This document shows, piece by piece, positions 41,883 through 51,231 of a stretch of 64,000 nucleotides of DNA (position 1 is its first letter; the number at the start of each line of letters is the position of its first letter). Both the position numbers and the translations under genes were made by a program. The stretch covers positions 27,831-91,830 of the forward strand of contig JAJTGR010000036.1 of the NCBI GenBank assembly GCA_021299375.1. Reading direction: 5' to 3'. The stretch comes from Gemmatimonadota bacterium. Its GTDB lineage: Bacteria > Gemmatimonadota > Gemmatimonadetes > Gemmatimonadales > Gemmatimonadaceae. The notes beneath the pieces were generated by a model. The model was not told the DNA's origin, did no database searches, and saw nothing but the letters and a program-made list of their open reading frames with translations.

Positions 41883-42698
41883 ATGCCTGCGCGAACCAAG
41901 GTCACGCCGCCTCCGCCGCCGCTCACCGAGCCCGTCGAGGATTACCTCAAGGCCATCTACGAGCTCGAGACGCGCAACGGGGCTGCCGGGACCTCGGAGG
42001 TGGCGCAGGCACTCCGGGTCGCCCCCGCGTCGGTGACGGGCATGATCCGTCGACTCGCGGTGCAGGGGTTTCTCGACCACGTCCCGTACCGCGGCGTACA
42101 GCTCACGCCCCTTGGCCGGCGCGCCGCGCTCCGTACCATCCGTCGCCATCGCATCCTCGAGACATACCTCACGAGGGTACTGGGGTACGCGTGGGACGGT
42201 GTGCACGACGAGGCTGAGCGGCTCGAGCATGCGGCATCCGATGATCTCATCGAGCGCATGGCGGCCGCGCTCGGGCACCCGACCGCCGACCCGCACGGGG
42301 CCCCGATCCCTACGGCCGATGGCGTGGTGGACGAGCGGGCGCACCGCACCCTCGCCGATTTGGCCGTGGGCGACACCGTGTGCATGGTGCGGGTGAGCGA
42401 CAAGGACCCGGCGCTGTTGCGCTATCTGGCGGAGATCGCGCTCCAGCCCGGGGCGGTCATCACGCTGGTGGCCAGGGCGCCGTTCGATGGCCCACTCACC
42501 CTGCGGATGGGGTCAAGGGAGGCCGTCGTGGGACCCAATCTCGCCGCTCAGGTATTGATCGACGCGATGCCTGTCTCGCTTGCCTCCACCACGATGGCCG
42601 TTCGTCCTGCCGCCCCCGCTGCGGAGACCGGGACGCGCGCGGCGTCCACCACGGCGGGTTCGACGCCGCGCTCCCGCGCCCGCAAGTCGTCGCGTTGA
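41883..42698 (+). CDS. mntR: DtxR/MntR-family metal-dependent repressor
   Basis: A 271-residue regulator: winged-helix DNA-binding domain (VEDYLKAIYELETRNGAAGTSEVAQALRVAPASVTGMIRRLAVQGFLDHVPYRGVQLTPLGRRAA), dimerisation/metal domain (RHRILETYLTRVLGYAWDGVHDEAERLEHAASDDLIERM, with the H and E ligands), and an SH3-like FeoA domain (LADLAVGDTVCMVRVSDKDPALLRYLAEIALQPGAVI). A Ser/Thr/Arg-rich tail of about 40 residues ends the protein. Such proteins bind DNA when loaded with Mn2+ or Fe2+. The palindrome at the mntH promoter is its obvious target, giving feedback control. An in-frame TTG two codons earlier is a weaker start. Confidence 0.92.
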   Translation: MPARTKVTPPPPPLTEPVEDYLKAIYELETRNGAAGTSEVAQALRVAPASVTGMIRRLAVQGFLDHVPYRGVQLTPLGRRAALRTIRRHRILETYLTRVLGYAWDGVHDEAERLEHAASDDLIERMAAALGHPTADPHGAPIPTADGVVDERAHRTLADLAVGDTVCMVRVSDKDPALLRYLAEIALQPGAVITLVARAPFDGPLTLRMGSREAVVGPNLAAQVLIDAMPVSLASTTMAVRPAAPAAETGTRAASTTAGSTPRSRARKSSR

Positions 42699-42703
42699 CG
42701 GCC

Positions 42704-43573
42704 ATGCGGTGCGCAGCGTGGATGGTGGCGACCCTGCTGGTGTGGCCAACGTCGCTGGTATGGGCCCAGGGGGACACGGCGCTGTCCCCGACCTACGGAC
42801 GACGCCCGCCCGACCGGCGCGGCATCGCCGTGGATACCCGCCTCGCCGAGGATCTGGGGCTCGTGCCGGGCACCATCGTGCGTCTGTCCGGGGTGCCCGG
42901 CGTCCCCGGTGACCGCGTCGAAGTGGCGGCCGTGTTCGAGCGTCGTGCCGATCCCGCGGAAATCGCCCGGCGCGAGTACCGCATCCGCACCCATCTCGAT
43001 CATCTGCAGTCCCTGCTTGGCCTCGACGATCGCGTCGATCGGTTCGCCGTGGGTGCCGCGCCCGCGGTGCCTGTCGATTCGGCGCTCGCCCGCATCAATC
43101 ATGTGGCGTTCGGCTTCAGGGCCCATCGCTCGACCGATGTGGCGGTGCAGAGTTCGCGCACGTTCCGCGTCGTTGAGCGCTTTCATCGGGCCATCGGCCT
43201 CATCACCGTGGTGGCGAGCGCGGTGTTCCTGCTCTGCCTCCTGCTGCTCAGCGTCGAGGAACGGCGGCGCGACATCGCGGCGCTGCGCCTGATGGGCATC
43301 TCGCGGGGGACCGTGGTGCGTGCCATCGTGCTCGAGGCGGCGCTGGTGTCACTGATCGGCAGCGTGCTGGGGGCCGGCGTGGGGTGGGTCGCCAGCCTGC
43401 TGGTGAATGCCCACTTCCAGCAGGTGTATCGTACGCCGCTGCTGTTCGCGCTGCTGACGCCGGAGATTCTTGCCTTTGCGACGCTCACGAGTCTCGTGCT
43501 CGGTATCGGAGCCGGCGCGCTGGCCGCGTGGCGTCTCGTGCGCACGCCCCCACTGACGCTGCTGGGACGCTGA
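42704..43573 (+). CDS. ABC transporter permease (MacB/FtsX type), AttF/G-like
   Basis: A 289-residue permease half: an N-terminal hydrophobic segment (WMVATLLVWPTSLVWAQG) that may serve as the first helix or as a signal, a periplasmic MacB-like domain (RGIAVDTRLAEDLGLVPGTIVRLSGVPGVPGDRVEV), and a C-terminal FtsX domain with three helices (TVVASAVFLLCLLLLSVEERRRDIAALRLMGISRGTVVRAIVLEAALVSLIGSVLGAGVGW). The EERRRDIAALRLMG cytoplasmic motif contacts the ATPase. It starts 5 nt after mntR and precedes a second permease and an ATPase, forming an AttEFGH-like cluster. Confidence 0.82.
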   Translation: MRCAAWMVATLLVWPTSLVWAQGDTALSPTYGRRPPDRRGIAVDTRLAEDLGLVPGTIVRLSGVPGVPGDRVEVAAVFERRADPAEIARREYRIRTHLDHLQSLLGLDDRVDRFAVGAAPAVPVDSALARINHVAFGFRAHRSTDVAVQSSRTFRVVERFHRAIGLITVVASAVFLLCLLLLSVEERRRDIAALRLMGISRGTVVRAIVLEAALVSLIGSVLGAGVGWVASLLVNAHFQQVYRTPLLFALLTPEILAFATLTSLVLGIGAGALAAWRLVRTPPLTLLGR

Positions 43574-43581
43574 TCGTGAGC

Positions 43582-44799
43582 ATGCGTCCCACCCTGGCGC
43601 TGGCCACGTTGCGGCGACATCCCGCGCGTACCACGCTCGCCGTGCTTGGTATTGCCGTGGCGGCGGCGCTGCTGCTGGACATGGTCATGCTGGCCACCGG
43701 CATGCGCGAGTCGTTCCGGTCGCTGCTCCTCACACGCGGCTATCAGCTGCGGGTCTCCCCCAAGGGCACGCTCCCGTTCGACAGCGAGGCCACCATCGAC
43801 GGCGCGACCGCCATCGTGGCGGCACTGCGCGCCAACCCCGCGATCGCCGCTGTCAGCCCCGGCCTGGGCACCACCCTGTCATTGCCGCAGGCGCGCATCC
43901 CCTCGGTGTTCACGCTCGGCCTCGAGCGCGATGTGCAGGGTGACTATGTGCTCGAGGCCGGGCGCGACTTGCCACCGCCGAGCGACACCGTGGCACTCGC
44001 GCGTCCGCTGCCGGCCGTGGTCAACCGCATGTTCCTGCAACGCACTGGGCTCACGCTCGGCGATACGCTCACGGTGTCTGCGGGCCTCGATGCGCAGTTG
44101 CGCACGGCGGCCCGCTCCCGCGTGGTCGTGCTGACCGGGGAGGGACGGTTCTTCTACGTGCCCGCCGAAACGCCGGTCATGGCGCTGCCGTTGGCCGAGG
44201 TGCGTTCCTTGCTGGGCCCCGCGTACCACGATCGCATGTCGGTGGCCATGGCCGAAGTGCGCCGCGCCGATTCCGCCTCCGTCGAGGCGGCGCGGGCGTG
44301 GATCGCCGTCACGCAGCCGCGCGTGACCGCCATCAGCACCGAAACGGCCATCCGGCAGGTCGAGGAACGCCTCTCGTACTTTCGCCAGCTCGCCTTCGTG
44401 CTCGGCGCGATCAGCCTCGGCATCGGCTTCCTGCTGGTGGCCACACTGGTCACCCTCTCCGTGAACGAGCGGCGTGGTGAAATCGCCGTGCTGCGCGCCA
44501 TCGGGACACCGCGCGCGGGCGTGCTGCACCAGGTGTTTCTCGAAGGCTTCCTGCTCAGTGGCTCGGGCATTGCCGTCGGGCTGGTGCTCGGGCTGGTGAC
44601 GGCGCGCTGGCTCAACGGCATCCTGCGGGACTTTCCGGGACTGCCGGCCGCCTTCGACTTTTTCGTCTGGAGCCCCGCGGCCGCGTGGCAGTCGCTCGTG
44701 TTGCTGCTCGTCTCGGGTACGCTGGCCGGCCTGTTGCCGGCGTGGCGCGCCGCGTCCATTCCCATCGTCCGCGCGCTGCGCGAGGATGCCATTGGCTAG
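43582..44799 (+). CDS. ABC transporter permease (FtsX type), AttF/G-like
   Basis: A 405-residue permease: N-terminal helix (ARTTLAVLGIAVAAALLLDMVMLATGM), a large periplasmic domain of about 230 residues, and an FtsX domain with SVNERRGEIAVLRAIGTPRAGVLHQVFLEGFLLSGSGIAVGLVLGL and a final helix before [19 protein letters not shown]. This is the LolC/MacB-type mechanotransmission layout used to move lipids or lipoproteins rather than small solutes. The ATG is chosen over a GTG two codons earlier. The C-terminus overlaps the ATPase gene by 14 nt. Confidence 0.85.
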   Translation: MRPTLALATLRRHPARTTLAVLGIAVAAALLLDMVMLATGMRESFRSLLLTRGYQLRVSPKGTLPFDSEATIDGATAIVAALRANPAIAAVSPGLGTTLSLPQARIPSVFTLGLERDVQGDYVLEAGRDLPPPSDTVALARPLPAVVNRMFLQRTGLTLGDTLTVSAGLDAQLRTAARSRVVVLTGEGRFFYVPAETPVMALPLAEVRSLLGPAYHDRMSVAMAEVRRADSASVEAARAWIAVTQPRVTAISTETAIRQVEERLSYFRQLAFVLGAISLGIGFLLVATLVTLSVNERRGEIAVLRAIGTPRAGVLHQVFLEGFLLSGSGIAVGLVLGLVTARWLNGILRDFPGLPAAFDFFVWSPAAAWQSLVLLLVSGTLAGLLPAWRAASIPIVRALREDAIG

Positions 44800-45493
44800 T
44801 GAGACGGCGGTCATTCGCTGCCAGCAGGTGGTGCGCAGCTACCGCATGGGCGACGCCGACGTGCAGGCGGTGCGCGGCATCGATCTCGAGATCGAGCGGG
44901 GCGAGTTCGCAGCCATCACCGGCCCGTCGGGGTGTGGCAAGAGCACGCTGCTGCACCTACTCGGCGCTGTCGATGTGCCCACCAGCGGCCATGTGGTCGT
45001 GAACGGACGGGACACCGCCATGCTCAACGATGCCGAGGCCACCAGTTTCCGGTTGCGCCACATCGGTTTCGTGTTCCAGCGGTTCTATCTCATGCCGACG
45101 CTGTCGGCGGCTGAGAACGTGGAGCTGCCGCTGGCCGAGGCTGGCATGGCCAAGGCGGCGCGACGGAAACGCGCCGCGGACCTGCTGGGGTACGTCGGCT
45201 TGGGTGACCGGCGCAGCCATCGCCCGACGCAGCTGTCCGGCGGTGAGCAGCAGCGGGTGGCCATCGCGCGTGCGCTGGCCAATGACCCGGCGCTGCTGCT
45301 CGCCGACGAGCCCACGGGTGAGCTCGACGCCGCCACGGGCGAGCGGCTGCTGGAGCTGTTCGCACAATTGCATCGGGATGGCACGACGCTGGTGTTCGTC
45401 ACCCACGATGCCGTGGTAGCCAACGCGGCCGAGCGTGTGGTGCGCCTGCGCGATGGGCGTGTGGCATCGGACACCCGCAGTGGGGGCCCGTGA
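44786..45493 (+). CDS. ABC transporter ATPase (LolD/MacB-like), AttE-like
   Basis: A 235-residue ATP-binding subunit: Walker [17 protein letters not shown]-loop [20 protein letters not shown], signature [15 protein letters not shown], Walker [14 protein letters not shown]-loop [10 protein letters not shown]. The short NBD with LMPTLSAxENVELPL is typical of the LolD/MacB group. It should power the two permeases encoded just upstream. Its stop overlaps the GTG start of the AttH-like gene (GTGA), so the four genes are one translational unit. Confidence 0.95.
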   Translation: MPLASETAVIRCQQVVRSYRMGDADVQAVRGIDLEIERGEFAAITGPSGCGKSTLLHLLGAVDVPTSGHVVVNGRDTAMLNDAEATSFRLRHIGFVFQRFYLMPTLSAAENVELPLAEAGMAKAARRKRAADLLGYVGLGDRRSHRPTQLSGGEQQRVAIARALANDPALLLADEPTGELDAATGERLLELFAQLHRDGTTLVFVTHDAVVANAAERVVRLRDGRVASDTRSGGP

Positions 45494-47031
45494 CGACGCC
45501 GTCGTTCACCGGCACCGCGTCGGCGTGGCGGCTCGCCACGTCGTGGCTGCTCGCGTGGCGTACGGTGACGGCGCGGCCATGGCGCGCGCTGCTGCTGTGC
45601 GGCGGCTTCGGCGTGGGCGTGGGGGTGATGATCGTGCTGCTCGCCGTCGGGGAGGCCATGGTGCGGCAGGCCAGTCAGGAGCGCCTCGTGGGGGGCGGCG
45701 ACATCACCGTGCTGCCCGAGGGCATCGACATCGACGTGTTGACCACGGGCGGCCTCGGGGGGCTCTTCTTTTCGGTGCCCAATGCGCGCTTTGTGCACCG
45801 GCAGGTGCTGACGTCGCCACGGCTCTCCGACGCCGTGACCGTGGCGGCGCCGCAGCTGGAGGGCAAGCTGCTGTACCTCACCACGCCGGATGGCGTGCAG
45901 CATCCGGTGCGCGCCGGCGGTGAGATCCCCTCAGCGAACCGCCGGCTCGGTGCCATGCCCCCGATCGTACAGGGCACGTGGGACGATGATACCGGCGATC
46001 AGCGCTGGATGCAGCCGACCGAGGCCGAGCTGCGACACGACATCGATCACTTTCACCGGCCGTCCGACAGCATGGCCAACGCAGACTCGTGGGGCGAGTG
46101 GCACTACTTCAACGTGCTCTCCCCCGACGCGTCGCAGTGGGCGTTCATCTCCTTCATCGTCGGTGGGGATGTCCGCGGTGCGCGGTGGGGTGGGCAGGTG
46201 CTGGTCACGCTGCATGCGCGGGGGCGCTCTCCACGACGGTTCGTGGCCACCGCGCCGCGCGAACGGGTGCGCTTCAGCTTGCGTGATGCCGACGTCGTGA
46301 TTGGTGATGCATCCGTGCGAGTGCAGCCCGATGGGCGCTATGCCGTGAGGGGTACCGTGCGCGAAGAACGCACGGGCACTCCATTGACGCTGGATCTCGT
46401 CGTCTCGCCGACGCCACGGGTGGAGTTTCCGGGAGCCACGCTGGTCAGCGGCGACTTCACGTCGGGCTACGTCGTGCCGGGCCTTCGCGCCGAGGCGTCG
46501 GGCTCCCTCTGTGTGGCGAGTCGCTGTGACACGTACACCGACGTCCAGGCATATCATGACCACAACTGGGGCGGCTGGCGTGGCGTGACGTGGGAGTGGG
46601 GCGCGACTCGCGCCGGCGACTATACGCTGCTCTTTGGCCGTGTGACCCCCGAGGACTCATCGGGGAGTACGTCGCCGCTGTTCGTCTACGTCACCGATCG
46701 CCTCGGCTTCGTGGCGCTGTTCCGCCCGAAGCAGGTTGCGTACGAGGATCGCCGGACCATCGCCACGGCGAAGGGGCCGCTGGCGGTGCCGGCCGTCGCG
46801 GATCTGGTCGATGTCCGCGGCGCCGACACGCTGCGCCTCCGCCTGACGATCGACGATGCGGTGGCCACCGACACGCGCGTGGGTCTGGTGGAGCGCGGGG
46901 AGGGCGCCTCTGCGCGCGGCCTGCAGCGTCCGTGGTTCGTGCAGCTGGCTGGCGAGGCACAGCTGTCCGGGCGCATTCGTGGCGCACCGCTCAGCGGGCA
47001 AGGCCGTGGATTCTTCGAGACCTACCGCTGA
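45490..47031 (+). CDS. AttH/CrtC-like lipocalin-fold protein with N-terminal membrane domain
   Basis: A 513-residue protein. The N-terminus has a transmembrane helix ([22 protein letters not shown], about residues 34-56) and a MacB-like periplasmic start ([18 protein letters not shown]). From about residue 165 it has the AttH/CrtC double-lipocalin pattern, with [27 protein letters not shown] and the diagnostic [31 protein letters not shown]. AttH of Agrobacterium and NE1406 of Nitrosomonas belong here and occur beside ABC genes attE-G. The domain probably binds a lipid-like molecule moved by the ABC complex. The joining of a permease-like N-terminus to AttH is noteworthy. GTG start by overlap with the ATPase stop. 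Confidence 0.8.
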   Translation: MTTPSFTGTASAWRLATSWLLAWRTVTARPWRALLLCGGFGVGVGVMIVLLAVGEAMVRQASQERLVGGGDITVLPEGIDIDVLTTGGLGGLFFSVPNARFVHRQVLTSPRLSDAVTVAAPQLEGKLLYLTTPDGVQHPVRAGGEIPSANRRLGAMPPIVQGTWDDDTGDQRWMQPTEAELRHDIDHFHRPSDSMANADSWGEWHYFNVLSPDASQWAFISFIVGGDVRGARWGGQVLVTLHARGRSPRRFVATAPRERVRFSLRDADVVIGDASVRVQPDGRYAVRGTVREERTGTPLTLDLVVSPTPRVEFPGATLVSGDFTSGYVVPGLRAEASGSLCVASRCDTYTDVQAYHDHNWGGWRGVTWEWGATRAGDYTLLFGRVTPEDSSGSTSPLFVYVTDRLGFVALFRPKQVAYEDRRTIATAKGPLAVPAVADLVDVRGADTLRLRLTIDDAVATDTRVGLVERGEGASARGLQRPWFVQLAGEAQLSGRIRGAPLSGQGRGFFETYR

Positions 47032-47548
47032 CGGTGCGCCACCGCCCCGCGCAGGCGGGGGGCGCGAGCACCGGCTGGCGCGTGGGTGCCGGCACACGCC
47101 CGTCGGCGACCACTGCCTCGAGCCGGGGTACATCGACGCGGGCCGGTATGCGTGCGGTGGCCTGGGCGTTGCGCCACATGGCATCGGCCAGGGCTCGGGC
47201 TTCGGTATTCGCGTCGCCAGCACGGGACGCTGCTTCGGCCAGCGTGTTCAGCACGATGGCCGCATCCCGATTGTCCGACGGCGAGGACAGCACGTGCGCG
47301 AGCCCGAACGTGGCTTCGGCGGGTACGCAACCCGCGTGGCGCTCCAGCGCCGCGGCGATCAGGACCTCGCGACGGACGAGGTCGGACTCGCCGCCGTCGA
47401 GCGCCTGACGCGCCTGATGCATGGGTTCGTCCGCTGGCGCATCGTACGCGGCCACGCTCGGGACGGTTGCGGAGGCCGGCGCCGTCTCGGGCAGGGCGAT
47501 CGGTGCGGCATGGGGAATCGCCGTGGTGGCGAGCCGAATCGAGAGCAT
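46991..47548 (-). CDS. Hypothetical Ala-rich protein, TPR-like
   Basis: A 185-residue protein I do not recognise. Codon use (strong third-position GC) and amino acid mix look coding, unlike the antisense frames nearby. The region from about residue 43 (EPMHQARQALDGGESDLVRREVLIAAALERHAGCVP, then AIVLNTLAEAASRAGDANTEARALADAMWRN) resembles a helical TPR-type array. The last 30 residues overlap the 3' end of the AttH-like gene on the other strand by 41 nt. It stands alone and could be a small scaffold protein. Confidence 0.5.
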   Translation of the reverse strand: MLSIRLATTAIPHAAPIALPETAPASATVPSVAAYDAPADEPMHQARQALDGGESDLVRREVLIAAALERHAGCVPAEATFGLAHVLSSPSDNRDAAIVLNTLAEAASRAGDANTEARALADAMWRNAQATARIPARVDVPRLEAVVADGRVPAPTRQPVLAPPACAGRWRTVSGRSRRIHGLAR

Positions 47549-47622
47549 GGGAGACGGGCCTCTCGCTGCGTCGCGGTTTCGAGCGGTGCCCTCGACGGGC
47601 GATGCGCATCCCTGATCACGCC

Positions 47623-48459
47623 ATGACCACACCGCTTTCGGCGACGGGGCCAGCGCGCCTGCGGCTCGGCACGCAGGGGTGGAACTATCCCGCGTGGGTC
47701 GGGCCCTTCTATCCCGACGGCACGCGCCCGGCCGACTTCCTGCGCACCTTCGCGCGCGCGTTCGACGTGGTGGAGATCGACTCGACGTTCTATGCGATCC
47801 CGCCGCTGAGTACCGTCCGGGGGTGGGGATCGCGTGTGCCTGCGCACTTCACCTTCACCTGCAAGCTGCCGCAGGAGATCACGCACGAGCGTCGCTTCGT
47901 CGACTGTGGCGACGTGCTGGCGGCCTTCACGGAGCGCATGCGGGAACTCGGGCCGCAGTTGGGGCCGATCCTCATCCAGTGCGGCCCCGATTTCGCGCCC
48001 GCCGAGGGGCGGGCGTTCGCCGACTTCCTCGCGATGCTGCCGACCGACCTGCGATTCGCGGTGGAGTTCCGACAGGCCGCATGGATCCGCCGCCGGACCC
48101 TCACGCTGCTTGCGCAGCATCGGGTGGCGCTCGCGCTCAGCGACGGTCGGTGGATTCCGCGGGACTGGCTCCTCAAGCTCTGCGCGCAACCGACTGCCGA
48201 CTTTGCCTACCTGCGGTGGATGGGCCCCGACCGGCGCATCACCGACTACGGGCAGCTGCAGGTGGACCGGAGTGCCGAGCTCGACGCATGGGCGGCCATG
48301 ATCCCGGTGCTGCAGGGGCAGGTTCGCGAGGTGTTCGGCTTTGTGAACAACCACTTCGCAGGGCACGCGCCGGCTTCCGTCCGCATGCTGCAGGAACGCC
48401 TCGGCCTTTCCGCGATCGATCCCCGCACCATTGGCGAGCAGCCGTCGCTGTTCGCGTAG
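47623..48459 (+). CDS. DUF72 / YecE family protein (TIM-barrel)
   Basis: A 278-residue DUF72 protein: LRLGTQGWNYPAWVGPFYPDGTRPADFLRTFARAFDVVEIDSTFYAIPP at the N-terminus, FTFTCKLPQEITHERRF, LGPILIQCGPDF, DLRFAVEFRQAAWI, FAYLRWMGPDRRITDYG and EVFGFVNNHFAGHAPASVRML. Family members have a TIM-barrel fold similar to xylose isomerase; the biochemical role is still unknown. Start ATG at 47623; another in-frame ATG lies seven codons upstream. It precedes the glycogen branching enzyme by 63 nt. Confidence 0.9.
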   Translation: MTTPLSATGPARLRLGTQGWNYPAWVGPFYPDGTRPADFLRTFARAFDVVEIDSTFYAIPPLSTVRGWGSRVPAHFTFTCKLPQEITHERRFVDCGDVLAAFTERMRELGPQLGPILIQCGPDFAPAEGRAFADFLAMLPTDLRFAVEFRQAAWIRRRTLTLLAQHRVALALSDGRWIPRDWLLKLCAQPTADFAYLRWMGPDRRITDYGQLQVDRSAELDAWAAMIPVLQGQVREVFGFVNNHFAGHAPASVRMLQERLGLSAIDPRTIGEQPSLFA

Positions 48460-48510
48460 TGCGTCGGCGACGCGGAACGCGAGGGCGGGGACACGCCGCG
48501 GCCGGCTCCT

Positions 48511-48516
48511 TATACT
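48511..48516 (+). promoter_or_regulatory. -10 hexamer of glgB, leaderless spacing
   Basis: TATACT followed by TCGGGC and the glgB ATG, six nucleotides in all. This predicts transcription starting at the start codon. No good -35 is visible. Confidence 0.5.
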
Positions 48517-48522
48517 TCGGGC

Positions 48523-51231
48523 ATGACCATGACCTCCTTGCCCCCGACCGCGGCCGACGCCGCCCGGCGCCTTGTCCGCGGCGAGTCCGCGCATCCGCAC
48601 GATCTGCTTGGGGCCCACCTGGCCACCGTCGATGGCGTGACGGGCGTGGTGGTGCGGGCGTTTCTGCCGCGAGCGGTCTCGGTGTCGGTGCGGGTGGGCG
48701 AGCTGTGTGTCCCCACGGTGCGCGATGCCACCGGGTTGTTCGTGGCCTTCCTGCCGGACCGGGGGGTGCCGCTTCGCTACCGCCTCGAGGTCACCGACGA
48801 GCAGGGCACGCTGGTCGTGCAGGACGACCCCTATCGCTTCCTGCCCACCCTCGGCGAGGTGGACCTCCACCTCTTCAACGAAGGGCGGCACCTGCGCATC
48901 TGGGAGAAGCTCGGCGCCCACCCCTGTACGATCGATGGAGTGGAGGGCACCGCGTTCGCCGTGTGGGCGCCCAATGCCGCGCGGGTGTCGGTCATCGGCA
49001 GCTTCAACGCCTGGGATGGCCGTGCGCACACCATGCGCGTGCTGGGGGCCAGCGGCGTATTCGAGCTGTTCGTGCCGGGCGTCGGGCCCGAGGCGCTTTA
49101 CAAGTTCCAGATACTGGCTCGCAGCGGTGCGGTGCGCGTCAAGACCGATCCCTACGCCTTCAAGCTCGAGCAGGCGCCCGGCTTCGCCTCCATCGTGCAG
49201 TCGCGCAGCGGCTACGCCTGGAACGACGGCGGCTGGTTGACGCAGCGTGCCGAGGCCGACGCGCTCCGCGAGCCGATGCACGTGTACGAGGTGCATCTCG
49301 GGTCGTGGATGCGTCACCCCGACAACACCCCGCTCACCTACCGCGAGATCGCGCCGCGGCTCGCCGACCATGTGCGGCGACTGGGCTTCACGCACGTGGA
49401 GCTGCTGCCGGTGCAGGAGCATCCGTTCGGCGGCTCGTGGGGCTACCAGGTGGGCGGGTACTTCGCGCCGACCTCGCGCTTCGGTTCACCCGACGATTTC
49501 CGGTTTCTGGTGGACACGCTGCATCAGGCGGGGATCGGGGTGATTCTCGACTGGGTGCCGGCACACTTTCCCAAGGACGACTGGGCCCTGCGTCGCTTCG
49601 ACGGCACGGCGTGCTACGAGCACGAGGATCCCCGGCTCGGTGATCACCCCGAGTGGGGGACGCACATCTTCAATTATGCACGGCATGAGGTGCGCAACTT
49701 CCTCGTCGCCAATGCGCTCTACTGGATCGAGGCGTTTCACATTGACGGCCTGCGGGTCGATGCCGTCGCCTCGATGCTGTATCTGGACTATGGCCGCGAG
49801 GCCGACCAGTGGATGCGCAATCGTTTCGGCGGGCGCGAGAACCTCGATGCGATGGCGTTCCTCAAGCAGCTCAATCACGCCGTGCAGTCGTTGCATCCGG
49901 GCGTCGTGACGATTGCCGAGGAGAGCACGGCCTGGCCCAAGGTGACGGCCCCCATCATCGACGGGGGCCTCGGCTTCACCCTGAAGTGGAACATGGGGTG
50001 GATGCACGACACCCTCGACTACTTCCGCATCGACCCGTTCTTTCGCAAGGGGGCGCACGACAGGCTCACCTTCGCGATGATGTACGAGTACAGCGAGAAG
50101 TTCATGAACCCGCTGTCGCACGACGAGGTCGTGCACCTCAAGCGGTCGTTGCTGGAGAAGATGCCGGGCGACGTGTGGCAGAAGCTCGCCAACCTGCGGG
50201 CACTGATCGGCTATTCGGTCACGCGCCCGGGCAAGTCGCTGTTCTTCATGGGCACCGAGTTAGGGTCCCATCGTGAGTGGAATCACGACGTGAGTCTCGA
50301 GTGGCACCTGCTCGAGGATCCGCGCCGCCGCGGGCTCATGGACTACATGGAGGCGCTGGGCGCGCTGTATCGGGCGGAGCCGTGCTTCTGGCGTGCCGAC
50401 CATGAGCCTGGCGGCTACCGGTGGATCGACGTCGCCAACAAGGAACAGTCGGTGCTGTCGTATGCGCGCTTCGACGGCCGGGCGCATGCGGTGGTCGTGC
50501 TCAATCTCACACCCGTACCGCGCCCCACATATCGCCTTGGTGCGCCCGAGGCGACGCGCTATCGCGTGGCGCTCAACTCCGACGCGCCGCAGTATGGCGG
50601 CAGTGCCTACCCCGTGGCGGACGTGGTGGAAAGCGAGGCGGTGCCGTACCACGGGTTCCCGCAATCGTTCACCGTGTCGCTGCCACCTTTGGGTGTGCTC
50701 GTCCTGCTGCCGGAGTCGCTCCCGGAACTCGCCGCGCCGACCCCGGCGGTGGCGACCGACCCCGACCTCGTGGTCGACGTGACGGGGAAGGCGCCCAAGG
50801 CTGCCAAGGCGCCAAAGACTCCGAAGGCCCCCAAGCCGCCGAAGCCGCCGAAGCCGTCCAAGGTGCCCAAGCCGGCCAAGGTGCCCAAGCCGCCCAAGTT
50901 GCCCAAGACCGCCAGGGCGCCGAAGCCTGAAACGGCATTGAAGCCGGCCAAGGCATCGAAGCCGGCCGAGGCATCGAAGCCGGCCGAGGCATCGAAGGCG
51001 GCCAAGGCATCGAAGGCTCCCGAGGCACCGACTCCGGCCAAGGCGCCGCCGCCGCGCCGGACCACGCGGACGACGAAGGCGACCACACCGGTGAAGCGCG
51101 AGGCCGCCGACGCCGCACCGGCGGCTTCTCCGGACACGGCCCCCAAGGCGGCGCCCGGCACGGCTCCTGCCGCGCCCTCCGCGCCCAGGCGTCCGTCCGC
51201 ACGTCGCCGGCCACCCAAGCCTGACGTATGA
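48523..51231 (+). CDS. glgB: 1,4-alpha-glucan branching enzyme GlgB with Lys/Ala/Pro-rich C-terminal tail
   Basis: A 902-residue enzyme; normal GlgB is about 620-730. Order: N1 module (about 10-110), CBM48 module (GTAFAVWAPNAARVSVIGSFNAWDGRAHTM), GH13 catalytic barrel with the aspartate in IDGLRVDAVASMLYLDY, the glutamate in TIAEESTAWPKVTAP, and the second aspartate in NPLSHDEVVHLK, then the C-domain ending near residue 733. It forms alpha-1,6 branches in glycogen. From residue about 736 to the end comes an unusual tail of KAPK, KPPK, KASKPAE repeats followed by an Arg/Pro-rich end, resembling histone H1 or DNA-binding linkers. The SURF1 gene overlaps its stop. Confidence 0.93.
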   Translation: MTMTSLPPTAADAARRLVRGESAHPHDLLGAHLATVDGVTGVVVRAFLPRAVSVSVRVGELCVPTVRDATGLFVAFLPDRGVPLRYRLEVTDEQGTLVVQDDPYRFLPTLGEVDLHLFNEGRHLRIWEKLGAHPCTIDGVEGTAFAVWAPNAARVSVIGSFNAWDGRAHTMRVLGASGVFELFVPGVGPEALYKFQILARSGAVRVKTDPYAFKLEQAPGFASIVQSRSGYAWNDGGWLTQRAEADALREPMHVYEVHLGSWMRHPDNTPLTYREIAPRLADHVRRLGFTHVELLPVQEHPFGGSWGYQVGGYFAPTSRFGSPDDFRFLVDTLHQAGIGVILDWVPAHFPKDDWALRRFDGTACYEHEDPRLGDHPEWGTHIFNYARHEVRNFLVANALYWIEAFHIDGLRVDAVASMLYLDYGREADQWMRNRFGGRENLDAMAFLKQLNHAVQSLHPGVVTIAEESTAWPKVTAPIIDGGLGFTLKWNMGWMHDTLDYFRIDPFFRKGAHDRLTFAMMYEYSEKFMNPLSHDEVVHLKRSLLEKMPGDVWQKLANLRALIGYSVTRPGKSLFFMGTELGSHREWNHDVSLEWHLLEDPRRRGLMDYMEALGALYRAEPCFWRADHEPGGYRWIDVANKEQSVLSYARFDGRAHAVVVLNLTPVPRPTYRLGAPEATRYRVALNSDAPQYGGSAYPVADVVESEAVPYHGFPQSFTVSLPPLGVLVLLPESLPELAAPTPAVATDPDLVVDVTGKAPKAAKAPKTPKAPKPPKPPKPSKVPKPAKVPKPPKLPKTARAPKPETALKPAKASKPAEASKPAEASKAAKASKAPEAPTPAKAPPPRRTTRTTKATTPVKREAADAAPAASPDTAPKAAPGTAPAAPSAPRRPSARRRPPKPDV

